A stretch of DNA of 64,000 nucleotides from Streptococcus mitis NCTC 12261 (GCF_000148585.2 NZ_CP028414.1:1665501-1729500); one strand, 5' to 3'; positions 19,273 through 29,277 are shown, counted from the stretch's first letter. The notes: a model not told the origin generated them from the letters alone. Program-made: numbers and translations.

Positions 19273-20319
19273 ATGAAAAAGAAATGGATGTATTATGCTG
19301 CTTGCGGACTAGCTCTTTTTGGTCTTGCCGCTTGTTCTTCTAGTGAATCTGCCGATGACAGTTCATCTGATAAAGGAGACGGCGGTTCGCTAGTCGTTTA
19401 TTCACCAAACTCAGAGGGCTTAATTGGAGCAACTATTCCCGCCTTTGAAGAAAAATACGGTATTAAAGTAGAACTGATTCAAGCTGGTACTGGAGAACTT
19501 TTCAAAAAACTAGAGTCAGAAAAAGAAGCTCCTGTAGCCGATGTTATCTTTGGTGGTTCTTATACACAATATGCTACCCACGGAGAACTCTTTGAAAACT
19601 ATACTTCAAAAGAAAATGATAATGTTATCAAAGAATATCAAAACACAACTGGCTACTCTACTCCTTATACACTAGATGGTAGTGTTTTAATCGTCAATCC
19701 TGATTTAACGAAAGGCATGAACATCGAAGGATATAGCGACCTTCTCAAACCTGAACTAAAAGGAAAAATCGCAACTGCTGACCCAGCAAACTCTTCTAGC
19801 GCCTTTGCTCAATTAACAAATATGCTACAAGCTCAAGGTGGTTACAAAGACGATAAAGCTTGGTCTTATGTAAAAGATCTCTTCACACTTATTGATGGTA
19901 AAATCGGTTCAAGCTCATCTGGTGTCTATAAAGCAGTCGCTGACGGAGAAATGGCTGTTGGTCTCTCTTATGAAGATCCAGCAGTTAAACTCTTAAATGA
20001 CGGAGCTAACATTAAGGTAGTCTATCCAAAAGAAGGAACAGTCTTCCTACCTGCTAGTGCTGCTATCGTTAAAAAAGCTAAAAATATGGAAAATGCCAAA
20101 AAATTTATCGATTTTATTATCTCTCAAGAAGTACAAGATACACTTGGTACAACCACTACTAACCGTCCTGTTCGTAAAAATGCTAAAACGAGCGAAAATA
20201 TGAAACCAATTGACAAAATCAAAACACTCACTGAAGATTATGATTATGTCATCAAGAATAAATCAGATATCGTTAAAAAATACAACGAAGTCTTTACAGA
20301 TATCCAATCTAAACAGTAA
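19273..20319 (+). CDS. ABC substrate-binding lipoprotein, paralogue 2
   Basis: 348 residues with lipobox LAAC, a Ser/Asp-rich linker (SSSESADDSSSDKGD) and the same binding fold as the previous gene (LVVYSPNSEGLIGATIPAFE; ATADPANSSSAF; SSSSGVYKAVADGEMAVGL). It lies 12 bases before the ATPase gene, so it is the main receptor of this transporter. The corresponding pneumococcal protein is called an iron-binding protein (Pit system). The Ser-rich ADPxxSSSAF loop and the lack of a Tyr-Tyr pair resemble AfuA-type binders of sugar phosphates, so the ligand is open. Confidence 0.88.
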   Translation: MKKKWMYYAACGLALFGLAACSSSESADDSSSDKGDGGSLVVYSPNSEGLIGATIPAFEEKYGIKVELIQAGTGELFKKLESEKEAPVADVIFGGSYTQYATHGELFENYTSKENDNVIKEYQNTTGYSTPYTLDGSVLIVNPDLTKGMNIEGYSDLLKPELKGKIATADPANSSSAFAQLTNMLQAQGGYKDDKAWSYVKDLFTLIDGKIGSSSSGVYKAVADGEMAVGLSYEDPAVKLLNDGANIKVVYPKEGTVFLPASAAIVKKAKNMENAKKFIDFIISQEVQDTLGTTTTNRPVRKNAKTSENMKPIDKIKTLTEDYDYVIKNKSDIVKKYNEVFTDIQSKQ

Positions 20320-20331
20320 AAGAGGTTCACT

Positions 20332-21423
20332 ATGAGTGAGATCAAAATTATTAACGCAAAAAAAATCTATCACGATGTCCCTGTTATTGAGAATTTGAAC
20401 ATTACAATTCCAAAAGGAAGTCTCTTTACCCTTCTTGGGCCTTCAGGGTGTGGGAAAACGACCCTTCTTCGTATGATTGCAGGTTTCAACAGTATCGAAG
20501 GCGGAGAATTTTACTTCGATGATAAAAAAATCAATAATATGGAACCCAGCAAACGCAATATCGGGATGGTTTTCCAAAACTACGCTATTTTCCCACATTT
20601 GACTGTCCGAGATAATGTTGCTTTTGGTCTCAAGCAAAAGAAGGTTCCAAAAGAAGAATTGATTCAACAAACCAATAAATATCTTGAACTCATGCAAATT
20701 GTTCAATATGCGGATCGAAAGCCCGATAAACTCAGTGGTGGACAACAACAACGTGTCGCTTTGGCACGTGCCTTAGCGGTTAATCCAAGTGTTCTCCTCA
20801 TGGACGAGCCACTTAGTAATCTAGATGCCAAACTTCGCTTGGATATGCGTCAAGCCATTCGAGAAATCCAACACGAAGTGGGAATTACAACCGTTTATGT
20901 GACCCACGACCAAGAAGAAGCTATGGCTATTTCAGATCAAATTGCTGTTATGAAAGACGGAGTCATCCAACAAATCGGTCGACCAAAAGAACTCTATCAT
21001 AAACCAGCTAATGAGTTTGTAGCAACCTTTATCGGACGCACAAATATTATCCCTGCCAATCTCGAAAAACGGAGCGACGGCGCTTATATCGTCTTTTCAG
21101 ATGGCTATGCTCTTCGAATGCCAGCTCTTGATCAGGCTGAGGAGCAAGCCATTCATGTAAGTATTCGTCCTGAAGAGTTTATCAAAGATGAATCTGGAGA
21201 TATTGAAGGAATTATTAGCGATAGCGTCTATCTTGGACTGAATACTGAATACTTCATCGAAACAGGATTTGCCTCAAAAATTCAGGTTAGCGAAGAATCA
21301 ACTTTTGAAGAAGATCTACAAAAAGGCGATCGTATTCGTCTACGAATCAATACTCAAAAATTAAATGTCTTTTCTGCAAATGGTTCACAAAACCTGATAA
21401 AAGGAGTCAACCATGGAACGTAA
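20332..21423 (+). CDS. ABC transporter ATP-binding protein (FbpC/PotA class)
   Basis: 363 residues. Walker A is GPSGCGKT (36-43), the signature LSGGQQQR (134-141), and Walker [12 protein letters not shown]; the switch His is in [12 protein letters not shown]-terminal TOBE domain follows from about 240. It powers uptake with the two-domain permease whose start overlaps its 3' end by 11 bases. GGTTCACT precedes the ATG, with AGAGG at suitable distance. Confidence 0.93.
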   Translation: MSEIKIINAKKIYHDVPVIENLNITIPKGSLFTLLGPSGCGKTTLLRMIAGFNSIEGGEFYFDDKKINNMEPSKRNIGMVFQNYAIFPHLTVRDNVAFGLKQKKVPKEELIQQTNKYLELMQIVQYADRKPDKLSGGQQQRVALARALAVNPSVLLMDEPLSNLDAKLRLDMRQAIREIQHEVGITTVYVTHDQEEAMAISDQIAVMKDGVIQQIGRPKELYHKPANEFVATFIGRTNIIPANLEKRSDGAYIVFSDGYALRMPALDQAEEQAIHVSIRPEEFIKDESGDIEGIISDSVYLGLNTEYFIETGFASKIQVSEESTFEEDLQKGDRIRLRINTQKLNVFSANGSQNLIKGVNHGT

Positions 21424-23071
21424 AAAACTAAATATTTGGACAGCCTCCTCTTTCTTCATCTTTCTTACTTATCTTGTCTTTCTCGTTTATCCTATCGTTA
21501 CCGTGCTCAAGCAAGCACTCATACATGAAGGACAATTCTCACTAGCTAATTTTGTCACTTTCTTTAGTAAAGCTTACTACTCTGAGACACTTGTCAACAG
21601 TTTCAAGGTCTCCATTACCGCTACTGTCACTTCCTTAGTCGTAGGAACCCTATTAGCTTATCTCTTCTCTATGTATGACTTCAAGGGAAAGAAATTTCTA
21701 CAAATATTGATTATCATTGCTTCTATGTCAGCTCCTTTCGTGGGAGCCTACTCCTGGATTCTCTTGCTGGGACGAAATGGGGTAATTACTAAATTCCTGA
21801 CAAATTCTCTTCATCTTCCAGCTATCGATATTTATGGATTCAAAGGAATTGTACTTGTCTTTACACTGCAACTATTCCCACTGGTATTTCTATACGTTGC
21901 TGGTACAATGAAAAGTATTGACAATTCTCTACTTGAAGCCGCTGAAAGCATGGGGTCCTTCGGATTTAAGCGTATCGTAACGGTTGTTTTACCTCTCCTA
22001 GTTCCAACCTTACTAGCAGCTGCCCTGCTTGTATTTATGAGAGCATTCTCAGACTTTGGAACGCCTATGTTGATTGGTGAAGGATATCGGACTTTCCCCG
22101 TCTTGATTTATACCCAATTCATTAGCGAGGTTGGAGGAAATTCTGCTTTTGCATCTGCTTTAGCAATTATGGCGATTATCATTGCCTTGGCGATTTTCCT
22201 TATCCAAAAATACATCTCAAACCGCTACAGTTTCAGCATGAATTCGCTCCATCCAATTGAGCCTAAAAAAACTACAAAAGGAAAAATGGCTGCCATTTAT
22301 GCAACAGTCTACGGAATTATCTTGTTCTCTGTTCTACCTCAAGTCTACTTGATTTATACTTCTTTCCTAAAAACATCAGGTATGGTATTTGTCAAAGGTT
22401 ATTCTCTAAACAGTTACAAGGTGGCTTTCAATCGTATGGGATCTGCTATTTTCAATACCATTCGTATCCCTTTGATTGCCTTAGTTCTAGTTGTCCTATT
22501 CGCAACATTTATCTCCTACCTAGCCGTTAGAAAACGGAATTTGTTTACAAACTTAATTGACAGCCTCAGTATGGTCCCTTATATTGTACCAGGAACCGTT
22601 CTAGGGATTGCCTTCATTTCTTCCTTCAATACCGGTCTATTTGGAAGTGGATTTCTTATGATTACAGGAACTGCTTTCATCTTGATTATGTCTCTATCTG
22701 TCAGAAGATTACCGTATACTATTCGCTCATCTGTTGCTAGCTTGCAACAAATAGCACCAAGTATTGAAGAAGCTGCTGAAAGCTTAGGAAGTAGCCGTCT
22801 CAATACCTTTGCCAAGATTACAACTCCAATGATGCTATCTGGTATTATTTCTGGAGCTATCCTATCTTGGGTTACAATGATTTCAGAACTCTCTACTTCT
22901 ATCCTCCTCTACAATGTCAAAACAAGAACAATGACTGTAGCCATTTATACAGAGGTTCTCAGAGGGAATTACGGTGTAGCCGCAGCCTTATCAACTATCC
23001 TGACTGTTCTAACAGTAGGTTCCTTGCTCTTGTTTATGAAAATCTCTAAAAGCAATAGCATTACACTTTAG
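21413..23071 (+). CDS. ABC transporter permease, fused double domain (FbpB class)
   Basis: 552 residues with about 12 membrane helices: two BPD-type permease domains in one chain. Each has an EAA coupling motif (EAAESMGSFGFKRIVTVVLP near 180, EAAESLGSSRLNTFAKITTP near 455), so one polypeptide can form the whole channel. AAAGGAGTCAACC precedes ATG 21413. It ends the operon, with a strong terminator at 23084-23118. The fused architecture is typical of the ferric/hexose-phosphate/phosphonate subfamily. Confidence 0.93.
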   Translation: MERKKLNIWTASSFFIFLTYLVFLVYPIVTVLKQALIHEGQFSLANFVTFFSKAYYSETLVNSFKVSITATVTSLVVGTLLAYLFSMYDFKGKKFLQILIIIASMSAPFVGAYSWILLLGRNGVITKFLTNSLHLPAIDIYGFKGIVLVFTLQLFPLVFLYVAGTMKSIDNSLLEAAESMGSFGFKRIVTVVLPLLVPTLLAAALLVFMRAFSDFGTPMLIGEGYRTFPVLIYTQFISEVGGNSAFASALAIMAIIIALAIFLIQKYISNRYSFSMNSLHPIEPKKTTKGKMAAIYATVYGIILFSVLPQVYLIYTSFLKTSGMVFVKGYSLNSYKVAFNRMGSAIFNTIRIPLIALVLVVLFATFISYLAVRKRNLFTNLIDSLSMVPYIVPGTVLGIAFISSFNTGLFGSGFLMITGTAFILIMSLSVRRLPYTIRSSVASLQQIAPSIEEAAESLGSSRLNTFAKITTPMMLSGIISGAILSWVTMISELSTSILLYNVKTRTMTVAIYTEVLRGNYGVAAALSTILTVLTVGSLLLFMKISKSNSITL

Positions 23072-23083
23072 TTTTCCCCATCA

Positions 23084-23118
23084 AAAACAGCCGAAAGGAT
23101 TACTTCGGCTGTTTTTTC
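23084..23118 (+). terminator. terminator of the transporter operon
   Basis: AAAACAGCCGAA / TTCGGCTGTTTT perfect 12-bp arms followed by a T-run. Confidence 0.9.
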
Positions 23119-23172
23119 TTATTTTGATATTCCTACTAGATTCCTAGTTCATTGCAAGCAAGTCTAGACTAA

Positions 23173-23865
23173 TTAAATAGAGACTTCCTCCATCTTCTCA
23201 CGTCCTAGTTCTCGGTAACTACTGTCACCGACAACTTCTACGCTAAACTGGCCGTCCTCATATTCAAGTATCGTCACGCTACCATTATCGAGACCATGCG
23301 GATGCATGCCATTAATCAGATACACAATGGTTCCAATGGTCATTCCGTGGCTCACGACTAGGGCATTGCCCCCACCTTGCTCTTCCATTTCTTTGGCAAT
23401 CGCTTCAAAACCTTCCTTGATTCGGCCACTGAGTTTTTCCCATCCTTCAGCCCAACCAGCTGTATCGACCTCTACCAACCCCTCAGCCAGTTCAGCATAA
23501 GACAATTGGTGAACATGATCCACATTAAAGATACGAGGAATAATGCCCATGAAAAGATCACCATCATAAGCTCCGTCAAAGCTACCAAAACACCATTCTC
23601 TGATACGTTTGTCCATGCGATAAGGGATTTTCCCCTGCAAACCAAGTTCTTCAAGAATAATTCCCATTGTCTGAATGGTGCGGCCAGAATCACTGGAATA
23701 AGCGCGATCAAACTGTAGACCAGATTCTCGCAAACCGATTCCTAATTCTTGAATCCCTCGCTCACCTTCAGCCGTTAAAGGAGTATCGCTCCAACCTTGC
23801 GCGCGACCAATCGTGTTAAACATAGTCTTGCCATGACGTACCAAATACAATCGTACTTTTACCAT
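23173..23865 (-). CDS. histidine phosphatase family protein (phosphoglycerate mutase-like)
   Basis: 230 residues. The catalytic RHG motif is LVRHGKT (Arg10-His11-Gly12), and the second His is in VVSHGMT near residue 175; Glu and Arg pocket residues lie in REWCFGSFDG. It is more likely a phosphatase than the glycolytic mutase, which is a separate protein in streptococci. It is the last gene on the minus strand before the converging transporter operon and is separated from its upstream neighbour by a csRNA gene. Confidence 0.85.
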   Translation of the reverse strand: MVKVRLYLVRHGKTMFNTIGRAQGWSDTPLTAEGERGIQELGIGLRESGLQFDRAYSSDSGRTIQTMGIILEELGLQGKIPYRMDKRIREWCFGSFDGAYDGDLFMGIIPRIFNVDHVHQLSYAELAEGLVEVDTAGWAEGWEKLSGRIKEGFEAIAKEMEEQGGGNALVVSHGMTIGTIVYLINGMHPHGLDNGSVTILEYEDGQFSVEVVGDSSYRELGREKMEEVSI

Positions 23866-23904
23866 TTTCCGTCCTCCGTTTGCTTCTATTATATCATGGA
23901 TGAT

Positions 23905-24055
23905 AAAACAAAAGCCACCCAGACAGGTGACTTTTGCAGGAGATTATTATGAAAAAGTTTAGGAGTTCTATTAAATAAAGATATTAGATGAAAATCAAAT
24001 TCAAACTAAATCAGTGTTATCTGTTTCAAATAATATTAGGAGGTCTTTATTTAAT
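23905..24055 (-). ncRNA. cia-dependent small RNA (csRNA), long copy with a BOX fragment in its loop
   Basis: About 150 nt on the minus strand. It has the csRNA 5' stem ATTAAATAAAG / CTTTATTTAAT, but the loop holds about 60 extra bases after ACCTCCTAAT. This insert contains a boxC-like fragment (23990-24023). The 3' half is typical: AGAACTCCTAAAC, TTTTTCATAATAATCTCC and a TCACC / GGGTG terminator. Pneumococcal csRNAs vary in length up to about 150 nt, so a long form is known in kind. Confidence 0.82.
23990..24023 (-). repeat. boxC-like fragment inside the csRNA
   Basis: GAAAATCAAATTCAAAC, then TCAG and ATCTG, align with 8551-8585 in the BOX element near uppS. The fragment is diverged. Confidence 0.55.
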
Positions 24056-24061
24056 GATTAT

Positions 24062-24094
24062 AGTATACACATCCAACCTTAAATAGAACTTAAA
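24062..24094 (-). promoter_or_regulatory. CiaR-dependent promoter of the long csRNA
   Basis: Minus strand: TTTAAG, 5 bases, TTTAAG, 10 bases, TATACT. This is the most consensus-like CiaR site of the four in this window. Confidence 0.88.
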
Positions 24095-24109
24095 ATTTCT
24101 CCTATTTTC

Positions 24110-25447
24110 TTAATTTTTAAAACTATGAATTGGTGCTGGGATTTGTCCCCCACGAGAAATGAAATCGACAGACGAAGCCCCATTGACTTTCATAACAGGT
24201 GCAGTTCCTAATAGGCCACCAAACTCAATCATATCTCCTTCTTTTCCTTTTGGAATGATACGAACAGCCGTTGTCTTCATGTTAATGACACCAATTGCAG
24301 CCTCATCCGCAATCATAGCTGCAATGGTTTCAGCAGGAGTATCTTCTGGGATGGCAATCATATCCAAACCAACGGAACAGATAGCCGTCATAGCTTCTAG
24401 TTTTTCCAAATTAAGAGAGCCATTTTGCACTGCAGCAATCATTCCTTCATCCTCTGAAACAGGGATAAAGGCACCAGACAAACCACCAACTTGGTTGCAA
24501 GCCATAACTCCGCCCTTCTTAACTTGGTCGTTCAAGAGAGCCAAGGCAGCCGTCGTTCCATGCGTACCAACTGTCTCTAGCCCCATTTCCTCAAGGACAC
24601 GTGCCACAGAGTCTCCAACTGCAGGTGTTGGTGCCAAACTCAAGTCCACAATACCAAACTCCACACCCAGTCTCTCACTGGCCATTTGACCAACCAATTG
24701 ACCGATACGAGTGATTTTAAAGGCAGTTTTCTTGACTGTTTCTGCTACTACATCAAAGCTCTGTCCACGAACTTTTTCCAAGGCACGTTTCACCACACCA
24801 GGACCAGAAACTCCGACATTGATGATAACATCTGCCTCCCCAACACCATGGAAGGCACCCGCCATAAATGGATTGTCCTCAACAGCATTAGCGAATACAA
24901 CCAACTTAGCTGCCCCCATATCAGATAGAGTTGCCGTTTCCTTGATAACTCGTCCCATATCTGCGACAGCCGTCATATTGATACCAGACTTGGTTGAGCC
25001 TATATTGACTGACGAGCAGACCTTATCCGTTTCAGCCAAAGCACGAGGAATAGAATTGATAAGAATCTCATCTCCCTTTTGATAACCCTTTTGTACCAAG
25101 GCTGAAAAACCACCAATAAAGTCCACACCAATCTCTTTCGCAGCCTTATCAAGTGCTTTTGCCAGAACCACATAGTCTGTCGCATCTGTCGCCGCCCCAA
25201 TCAGAGAAATAGGAGTCACCGATACACGCTTATTAACGATTGGAATCCCCAACTCAGCCGCAATTTCATCGCCAACAGCCACTAAATTAGCTGCCTTGGT
25301 CCTAATCTTTTGATAAATTTTCTCCGCAGCACGATTGATATCCGGATCGATACAGTCCAATAGGGAAATCCCCATGGTAATAGTTCTGATATCGAAGTTT
25401 TGCTCCTCAATCATGGAGATGGTTTCAGTAACTTGTCTAATATCCAT
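24110..25447 (-). CDS. UPF0210 / PFL-like family protein (DUF711)
   Basis: 445 residues of a conserved family of unknown reaction, distantly related to pyruvate formate-lyase folds but lacking the glycyl radical site. Conserved segments include the N-terminal [54 protein letters not shown] and the C-terminal [14 protein letters not shown]. It lies 9 bases after an ACT-domain gene. This pairing is conserved in Firmicutes, so the ACT protein is likely its regulator. Confidence 0.88.
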   Translation of the reverse strand: MDIRQVTETISMIEEQNFDIRTITMGISLLDCIDPDINRAAEKIYQKIRTKAANLVAVGDEIAAELGIPIVNKRVSVTPISLIGAATDATDYVVLAKALDKAAKEIGVDFIGGFSALVQKGYQKGDEILINSIPRALAETDKVCSSVNIGSTKSGINMTAVADMGRVIKETATLSDMGAAKLVVFANAVEDNPFMAGAFHGVGEADVIINVGVSGPGVVKRALEKVRGQSFDVVAETVKKTAFKITRIGQLVGQMASERLGVEFGIVDLSLAPTPAVGDSVARVLEEMGLETVGTHGTTAALALLNDQVKKGGVMACNQVGGLSGAFIPVSEDEGMIAAVQNGSLNLEKLEAMTAICSVGLDMIAIPEDTPAETIAAMIADEAAIGVINMKTTAVRIIPKGKEGDMIEFGGLLGTAPVMKVNGASSVDFISRGGQIPAPIHSFKN

Positions 25448-25456
25448 GATAACCTC

Positions 25457-25723
25457 CTAGATATTATACATAGCTTCGAAAATCGCTGCACTCTGAATGT
25501 TGATTTTCACATTCAAAATTTGCCCAAAAGCTTCAAATTCATTACGAAGACGTGTAAAATCTTGCTTTTCATCACTAGAGACGACAGCCATCATCGTGAA
25601 ATATTCATCCAAGACAGTTTGAGAGATATCATCAATATTCAAACCCAATTCTGCTATTTTACCAGAAACACCTGCAACAATTCCAGATTTATCTTTACCA
25701 ACAACAGTTATAATCGCTTTCAT
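25457..25723 (-). CDS. ACT domain protein (UPF0237)
   Basis: A free-standing ACT domain of 88 residues (KAIITVVGKDKSGIVAGVSGKIAELGLNIDDISQTV). ACT domains bind amino acids and regulate partner enzymes. I use ATG 25723, which has TTGGAG at good distance, not the TTG two codons earlier. It forms an operon with the UPF0210 gene downstream. Confidence 0.9.
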   Translation of the reverse strand: MKAIITVVGKDKSGIVAGVSGKIAELGLNIDDISQTVLDEYFTMMAVVSSDEKQDFTRLRNEFEAFGQILNVKINIQSAAIFEAMYNI

Positions 25724-25785
25724 AAGCAAACTCCAATTCTTCTTTTAATAGGAAACCTGAACATTAAACAGGATTCTTTTCAAAT

Positions 25786-25791
25786 AGTATA
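25786..25791 (-). promoter_or_regulatory. extended -10 promoter of the ACT-UPF0210 operon
   Basis: TGCTATACT on the minus strand, 62 bases before the ATG, just beyond the ribosomal cluster terminator. Confidence 0.55.
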
Positions 25792-25811
25792 GCATAATTC
25801 TAACTAAAATA

Positions 25812-25870
25812 CTCAAAAACGCCTGCTTACGAAGTTGTTCTTAAGAAAAAAACAATTTCGTAAACAAGCG
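25812..25870 (-). terminator. terminator of the S10-spc-alpha cluster
   Basis: A 20-base-arm hairpin on the minus strand (CGCTTGTTTACGAAATTGTT with AACAACTTCGTAAGCAGGCG, few mismatches) followed by TTTTTGAGTATTTTAG. Confidence 0.8.
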
Positions 25871-25884
25871 TCTACTATCCCAAC

Positions 25885-25971
25885 TTATGATGAGTGTTCC
25901 CGCTAGGACCGAAATCCTAGCGGTAGACCAGAGCTAGACTAAGAGCACAAGACTCCATCATCATAACACTC
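25885..25971 (-). ncRNA. L17 downstream element (structured 3' UTR of rplQ)
   Basis: A compact RNA structure between the rplQ stop and the cluster terminator. Perfect outer arms TTATGATGA / TCATCATAA (25885-25893, 25958-25966) enclose a perfect 9-bp hairpin CCGCTAGGA / TCCTAGCGG. An alternative pairing GAGTGTT / AACACTC overlaps the outer arms. The position and size agree with the 'L17 downstream element' RNA motif known from lactic acid bacteria, whose function is unknown. I assign it by position and structure, not by covariance search. Confidence 0.65.
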
Positions 25972-25987
25972 AACAAAATTGATGATT

Positions 25988-26374
25988 TTATACTAATTCG
26001 ATGATCGCCATTGGCGCTGCATCACCACGACGTGGTTCAGTTTTAAGGATACGAGTGTATCCACCGTTACGTTCAGCATAACGAGGTGCAATTTCTGAGA
26101 ACAATTTTTGAAGTGCTGTAGTAGAAGTGTACTTATCAGTTGCTTCATCATAGTTTTCAGATGCGATTTCATTACGTACGAAAGCAGCTGCTTGACGACG
26201 TGCATGCAAATCACCACGTTTACCTAGAGTAATCATTTTTTCAACAGTTTTACGGATTTCTTTAGCACGAGCTTCAGTTGTCACGATTGATTCGTTGATC
26301 AAAAGGTCAGTTGTCAAATCGCGAAGCATTGCTTTACGTTGTGAGCTAGTGCGTCCTAGTTTACGGTAAGCCAT
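25988..26374 (-). CDS. rplQ: 50S ribosomal protein L17
   Basis: 128 residues, beginning [20 protein letters not shown] and ending [10 protein letters not shown], typical of L17, which lines the peptide exit region. It is the last gene of the alpha operon, 11 bases after rpoA, with AGGAGG before the ATG. Confidence 0.98.
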   Translation of the reverse strand: MAYRKLGRTSSQRKAMLRDLTTDLLINESIVTTEARAKEIRKTVEKMITLGKRGDLHARRQAAAFVRNEIASENYDEATDKYTSTTALQKLFSEIAPRYAERNGGYTRILKTEPRRGDAAPMAIIELV

Positions 26375-26385
26375 TTATTCCTCCT

Positions 26386-27321
26386 TTATTTATCTTTTAA
26401 TCCAAGACCCAAATCAATGAGTTTGAGTTTCACTTCTTCCAAACTCTTGCGTCCAAGATTTCGTACTTTCATCATCTCTGCTTCAGATTTTTCTGTCAAA
26501 TCATGCACAGTATTGATACCGGCACGTTTCAAACAGTTGTATGAACGCACAGACAAGTCCAGTTCCTCAATCGTACGATCCAAAATACGGTCGTCAGATT
26601 CAGTATCAGCTTCTTTCATCACTTCAGTTGACTTAGCAATCTCAGTAAGATTTGTAAACAAATCAAGATGTTCTGTCAAAATACGTGCTGAAAGCCCTAA
26701 AGCATCTTCTGGAATAATTGTTCCATTTGTCAAGATTTCAAGGGTTAATTTGTCAAATCCATCATTGCTACCTACACGAGCAGGTTCCACTTGATAGTTG
26801 ACTTTTGTAACTGGTGTATAAATAGAATCTACAGCAAGTGTTCCAACTGGTGCATTATCTTTTTTATTTTCATCAGCAGGTACATATCCACGACCACTGT
26901 TAACAGTCATAGTCGCTTTTAGGGAAGAACCTTCACCGATTGTAAAGAGATAATGATCTGGATTTACAATTTCAATATCGCTATCTGTCAAAATGTCACC
27001 AGCTGTTACCTCAGCAGGACCTTCAACATCCAGTTCGATGATTTTTTCGTCTTCAACGTACGATTTCACTGCAATTCCTTTAATGTTCAGAATGATTTGC
27101 ATCACGTCTTCACGAACACCTGGAACTGTGTCAAACTCATGTAACACACCATCAATATTGATAGATGTCACAGCTGCTCCTGGTAGAGAAGCTAGAAGTA
27201 CACGACGAAGAGAGTTACCAAGAGTTGTACCGTAGCCACGTTCAAGTGGTTCGATTACAAACTTGCCATAATCTTTATTTTCATCAATTTTTGTTATATT
27301 TGGTTTTTCAAACTCGATCAT
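26386..27321 (-). CDS. rpoA: RNA polymerase alpha subunit
   Basis: 311 residues. The N-terminal dimerisation domain (1-228, with [21 protein letters not shown]) is joined by an acidic linker to the C-terminal domain ([19 protein letters not shown]), which contacts UP elements and activators. CiaR- and ComX-dependent promoters in this window would use this subunit. GGGAGTAACTAA precedes the ATG. Confidence 0.98.
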
Positions 27322-27363
27322 TTAGTTACTCCCTCTTAAACGAAAAGCAGTGTAATGCGATGA

Positions 27364-27747
27364 TTATACACGGCGACGTTTTGGAGGACGAGCACCATTG
27401 TGTGGCACTGGAGTCACATCACGAATTGCTGTTACTTCAAGACCAGCGGCAGCAAGCGCACGAATAGCTGACTCACGACCAGAACCTGGACCTTTTACAG
27501 TAACTTCAACTGATTTAAGACCGTGTTCTTGTGCAGATTTAGCAGCAGCTTCAGAAGCCATTTGAGCAGCGAATGGTGTAGATTTACGAGAACCTTTGAA
27601 ACCAAGAGCACCAGCTGATGACCAAGCAATTGCATTACCATGCACATCAGTAATCATAACAATAGTGTTATTAAATGTAGCGTGAATATGAGCAATACCA
27701 GATTCGATATTCTTTTTCACACGACGTTTACGTGTTGGTTTAGCCAA
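27364..27747 (-). CDS. rpsK: 30S ribosomal protein S11
   Basis: 127 residues, starting [16 protein letters not shown] and ending [18 protein letters not shown], the invariant S11 tail of the mRNA exit platform. AGGAGGTAAAAG precedes the ATG. Confidence 0.98.
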
Positions 27748-27764
27748 GACTTTTACCTCCTATA

Positions 27765-28130
27765 TTATTTTTTCTTACCAGCAATCGCAACAGCTTTACC
27801 TTTACGAGTGCGAGCGTTGTTTTTAGTGTTTTGTCCACGGACAGGAAGTCCACGACGGTGACGGATACCACGGTATGAACCGATTTCCATCAAACGTTTG
27901 ATGTTCAAGTTTACTTCACGACGAAGGTCACCTTCAACTTTGATTGCATCCACTTCACGACGGATAGCATCTTCTTGATCTGATGTAAGATCACGTACAC
28001 GAACATCTTCTGAGATTCCAGCAGCAGCCAAAATTTTCTTAGATGTTGCAAGTCCGATACCATAAACATAAGTCAATGAGATTACTACGCGTTTGTCATT
28101 TGGAATGTCAACTCCAGCAATACGAGCCAT
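27765..28130 (-). CDS. rpsM: 30S ribosomal protein S13
   Basis: 121 residues ([19 protein letters not shown]...[21 protein letters not shown]). Part of the head domain that contacts the A- and P-site tRNAs. First gene after rpmJ; GGAGAAAAC before the ATG. Confidence 0.98.
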
Positions 28131-28147
28131 GTTTTCTCCTTTCTATC

Positions 28148-28264
28148 TTATCCTTGACGTTGTTTGTGTTTTGGATTTGCTGGGCAAATTACCATAACAC
28201 GACCATTACGACGAATAACTTTACAGTATTCGCAAATTGGTTTGACCGATGGTCTTACTTTCAT
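28148..28264 (-). CDS. rpmJ: 50S ribosomal protein L36
   Basis: 38 residues. It carries the zinc-binding set Cys11, Cys14, Cys27 and His33 (ICEYCK and ICPANPKH), so this is the zinc-containing form. It starts at ATG 28264 with GGAGGGATAAG upstream and lies between infA and rpsM, the usual place. Confidence 0.97.
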
Positions 28265-28288
28265 TTCTTATCCCTCCAAGTTTTTCGA

Positions 28289-28507
28289 TTATTTAAAGCG
28301 GTAAGTGATACGTCCACGTGTCAAGTCATATGGACTCATTTCGACAGTAACACGATCTCCCGCTAAAATACGAATATAGTTTTTACGAATTTTACCAGAA
28401 ACTGTTGCTAAAATCTGATGTCCATTTTCAAGTTCAACCGTAAACATTGCATTCGGCATTGTATCAACTACTTTGCCTTCAACTTCAATCACATCGTCTT
28501 TTGCCAC
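28289..28507 (-). CDS. infA: translation initiation factor IF-1
   Basis: 72 residues, an OB-fold protein that binds the ribosomal A site with IF2. The reading frame is open further upstream, but the family starts at (M)[12 protein letters not shown]. This corresponds to a GTG codon at 28507, eight bases after GGAGGTG. It ends in the typical [15 protein letters not shown]. Confidence 0.96.
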   Translation of the reverse strand: MAKDDVIEVEGKVVDTMPNAMFTVELENGHQILATVSGKIRKNYIRILAGDRVTVEMSPYDLTRGRITYRFK

Positions 28508-28623
28508 GCAAAAGCACCTCCATAAATTTCGATTCGATGCCTCTAGACACAGAGACAACAATTATAAGTCAGACTATCTCAGTATAACATTTGTAGCGGA
28601 TTTTTGCAAGTGTGAAAAACGCT

Positions 28624-29262
28624 TTATTTCAAATTTGTCAATACTTTTTCGATATCTGAGAAGACATCATTGATATCTTGATTACCTTCGATGTCATGAA
28701 CCAAACCTTTGGCACGGTAGTGAGCAATGATTGGTTCCCCTTGAGCAATATTCACATCCAAACGACGTTTGACTGTCTCAGGCTTATCATCTTCACGTTG
28801 GTAGTAATCTTCTTCTTTATAGTCAACTGGTGGGTTAAAGACCTTGTGGAAAGTTTCTCCAGTTACGCGGTGGATGATACGGCCACTCAAACGTTCCAAG
28901 AGGCTGTCTGGATTCACTTCGATGTTGATAACACCTTCTAGTTCAATGCCAAGTTCAGCCAATGTTTTGTCCAAGGCATGAGCTTGTTCAATTGTACGTG
29001 GGTAACCATCCAACAAGAATCCTGTTTCTTTAATATCATCTTGTGAAAGACGTTCTTTTACGATCCCATTTGTAACTTCGTCAGGAACCAATTCACCCTT
29101 GTCAATGTATGACTTAGCAAGAACACCCATTTCAGTTTGATTTGCCATAGCAGCACGGAACATATCACCTGTTGAGATATGTGCAACATGGAATTGTTCT
29201 ACGATTTTTGCTGCTTGAGTTCCCTTACCTGCACCAGGTAAGCCCATAATCAAAAGATTCAT
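28624..29262 (-). CDS. adk: adenylate kinase
   Basis: 212 residues. P-loop [10 protein letters not shown] (7-16), the AMP-binding segment HISTGDMFR, and the LID ([18 protein letters not shown]). The LID lacks the four-Cys zinc site of Bacillus enzymes, as in other streptococci. It balances adenine nucleotides. It lies between secY and infA, with GGAGATC before the ATG. Confidence 0.97.
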
Positions 29263-29277
29263 GATTTGATCTCCTTA

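Noticed and set aside
28508..28561. Longer reading frame of infA (18 extra codons)
   Set aside because: The extra residues have no counterpart in IF-1, and the GGAGGTG before GTG 28507 would be inside it.
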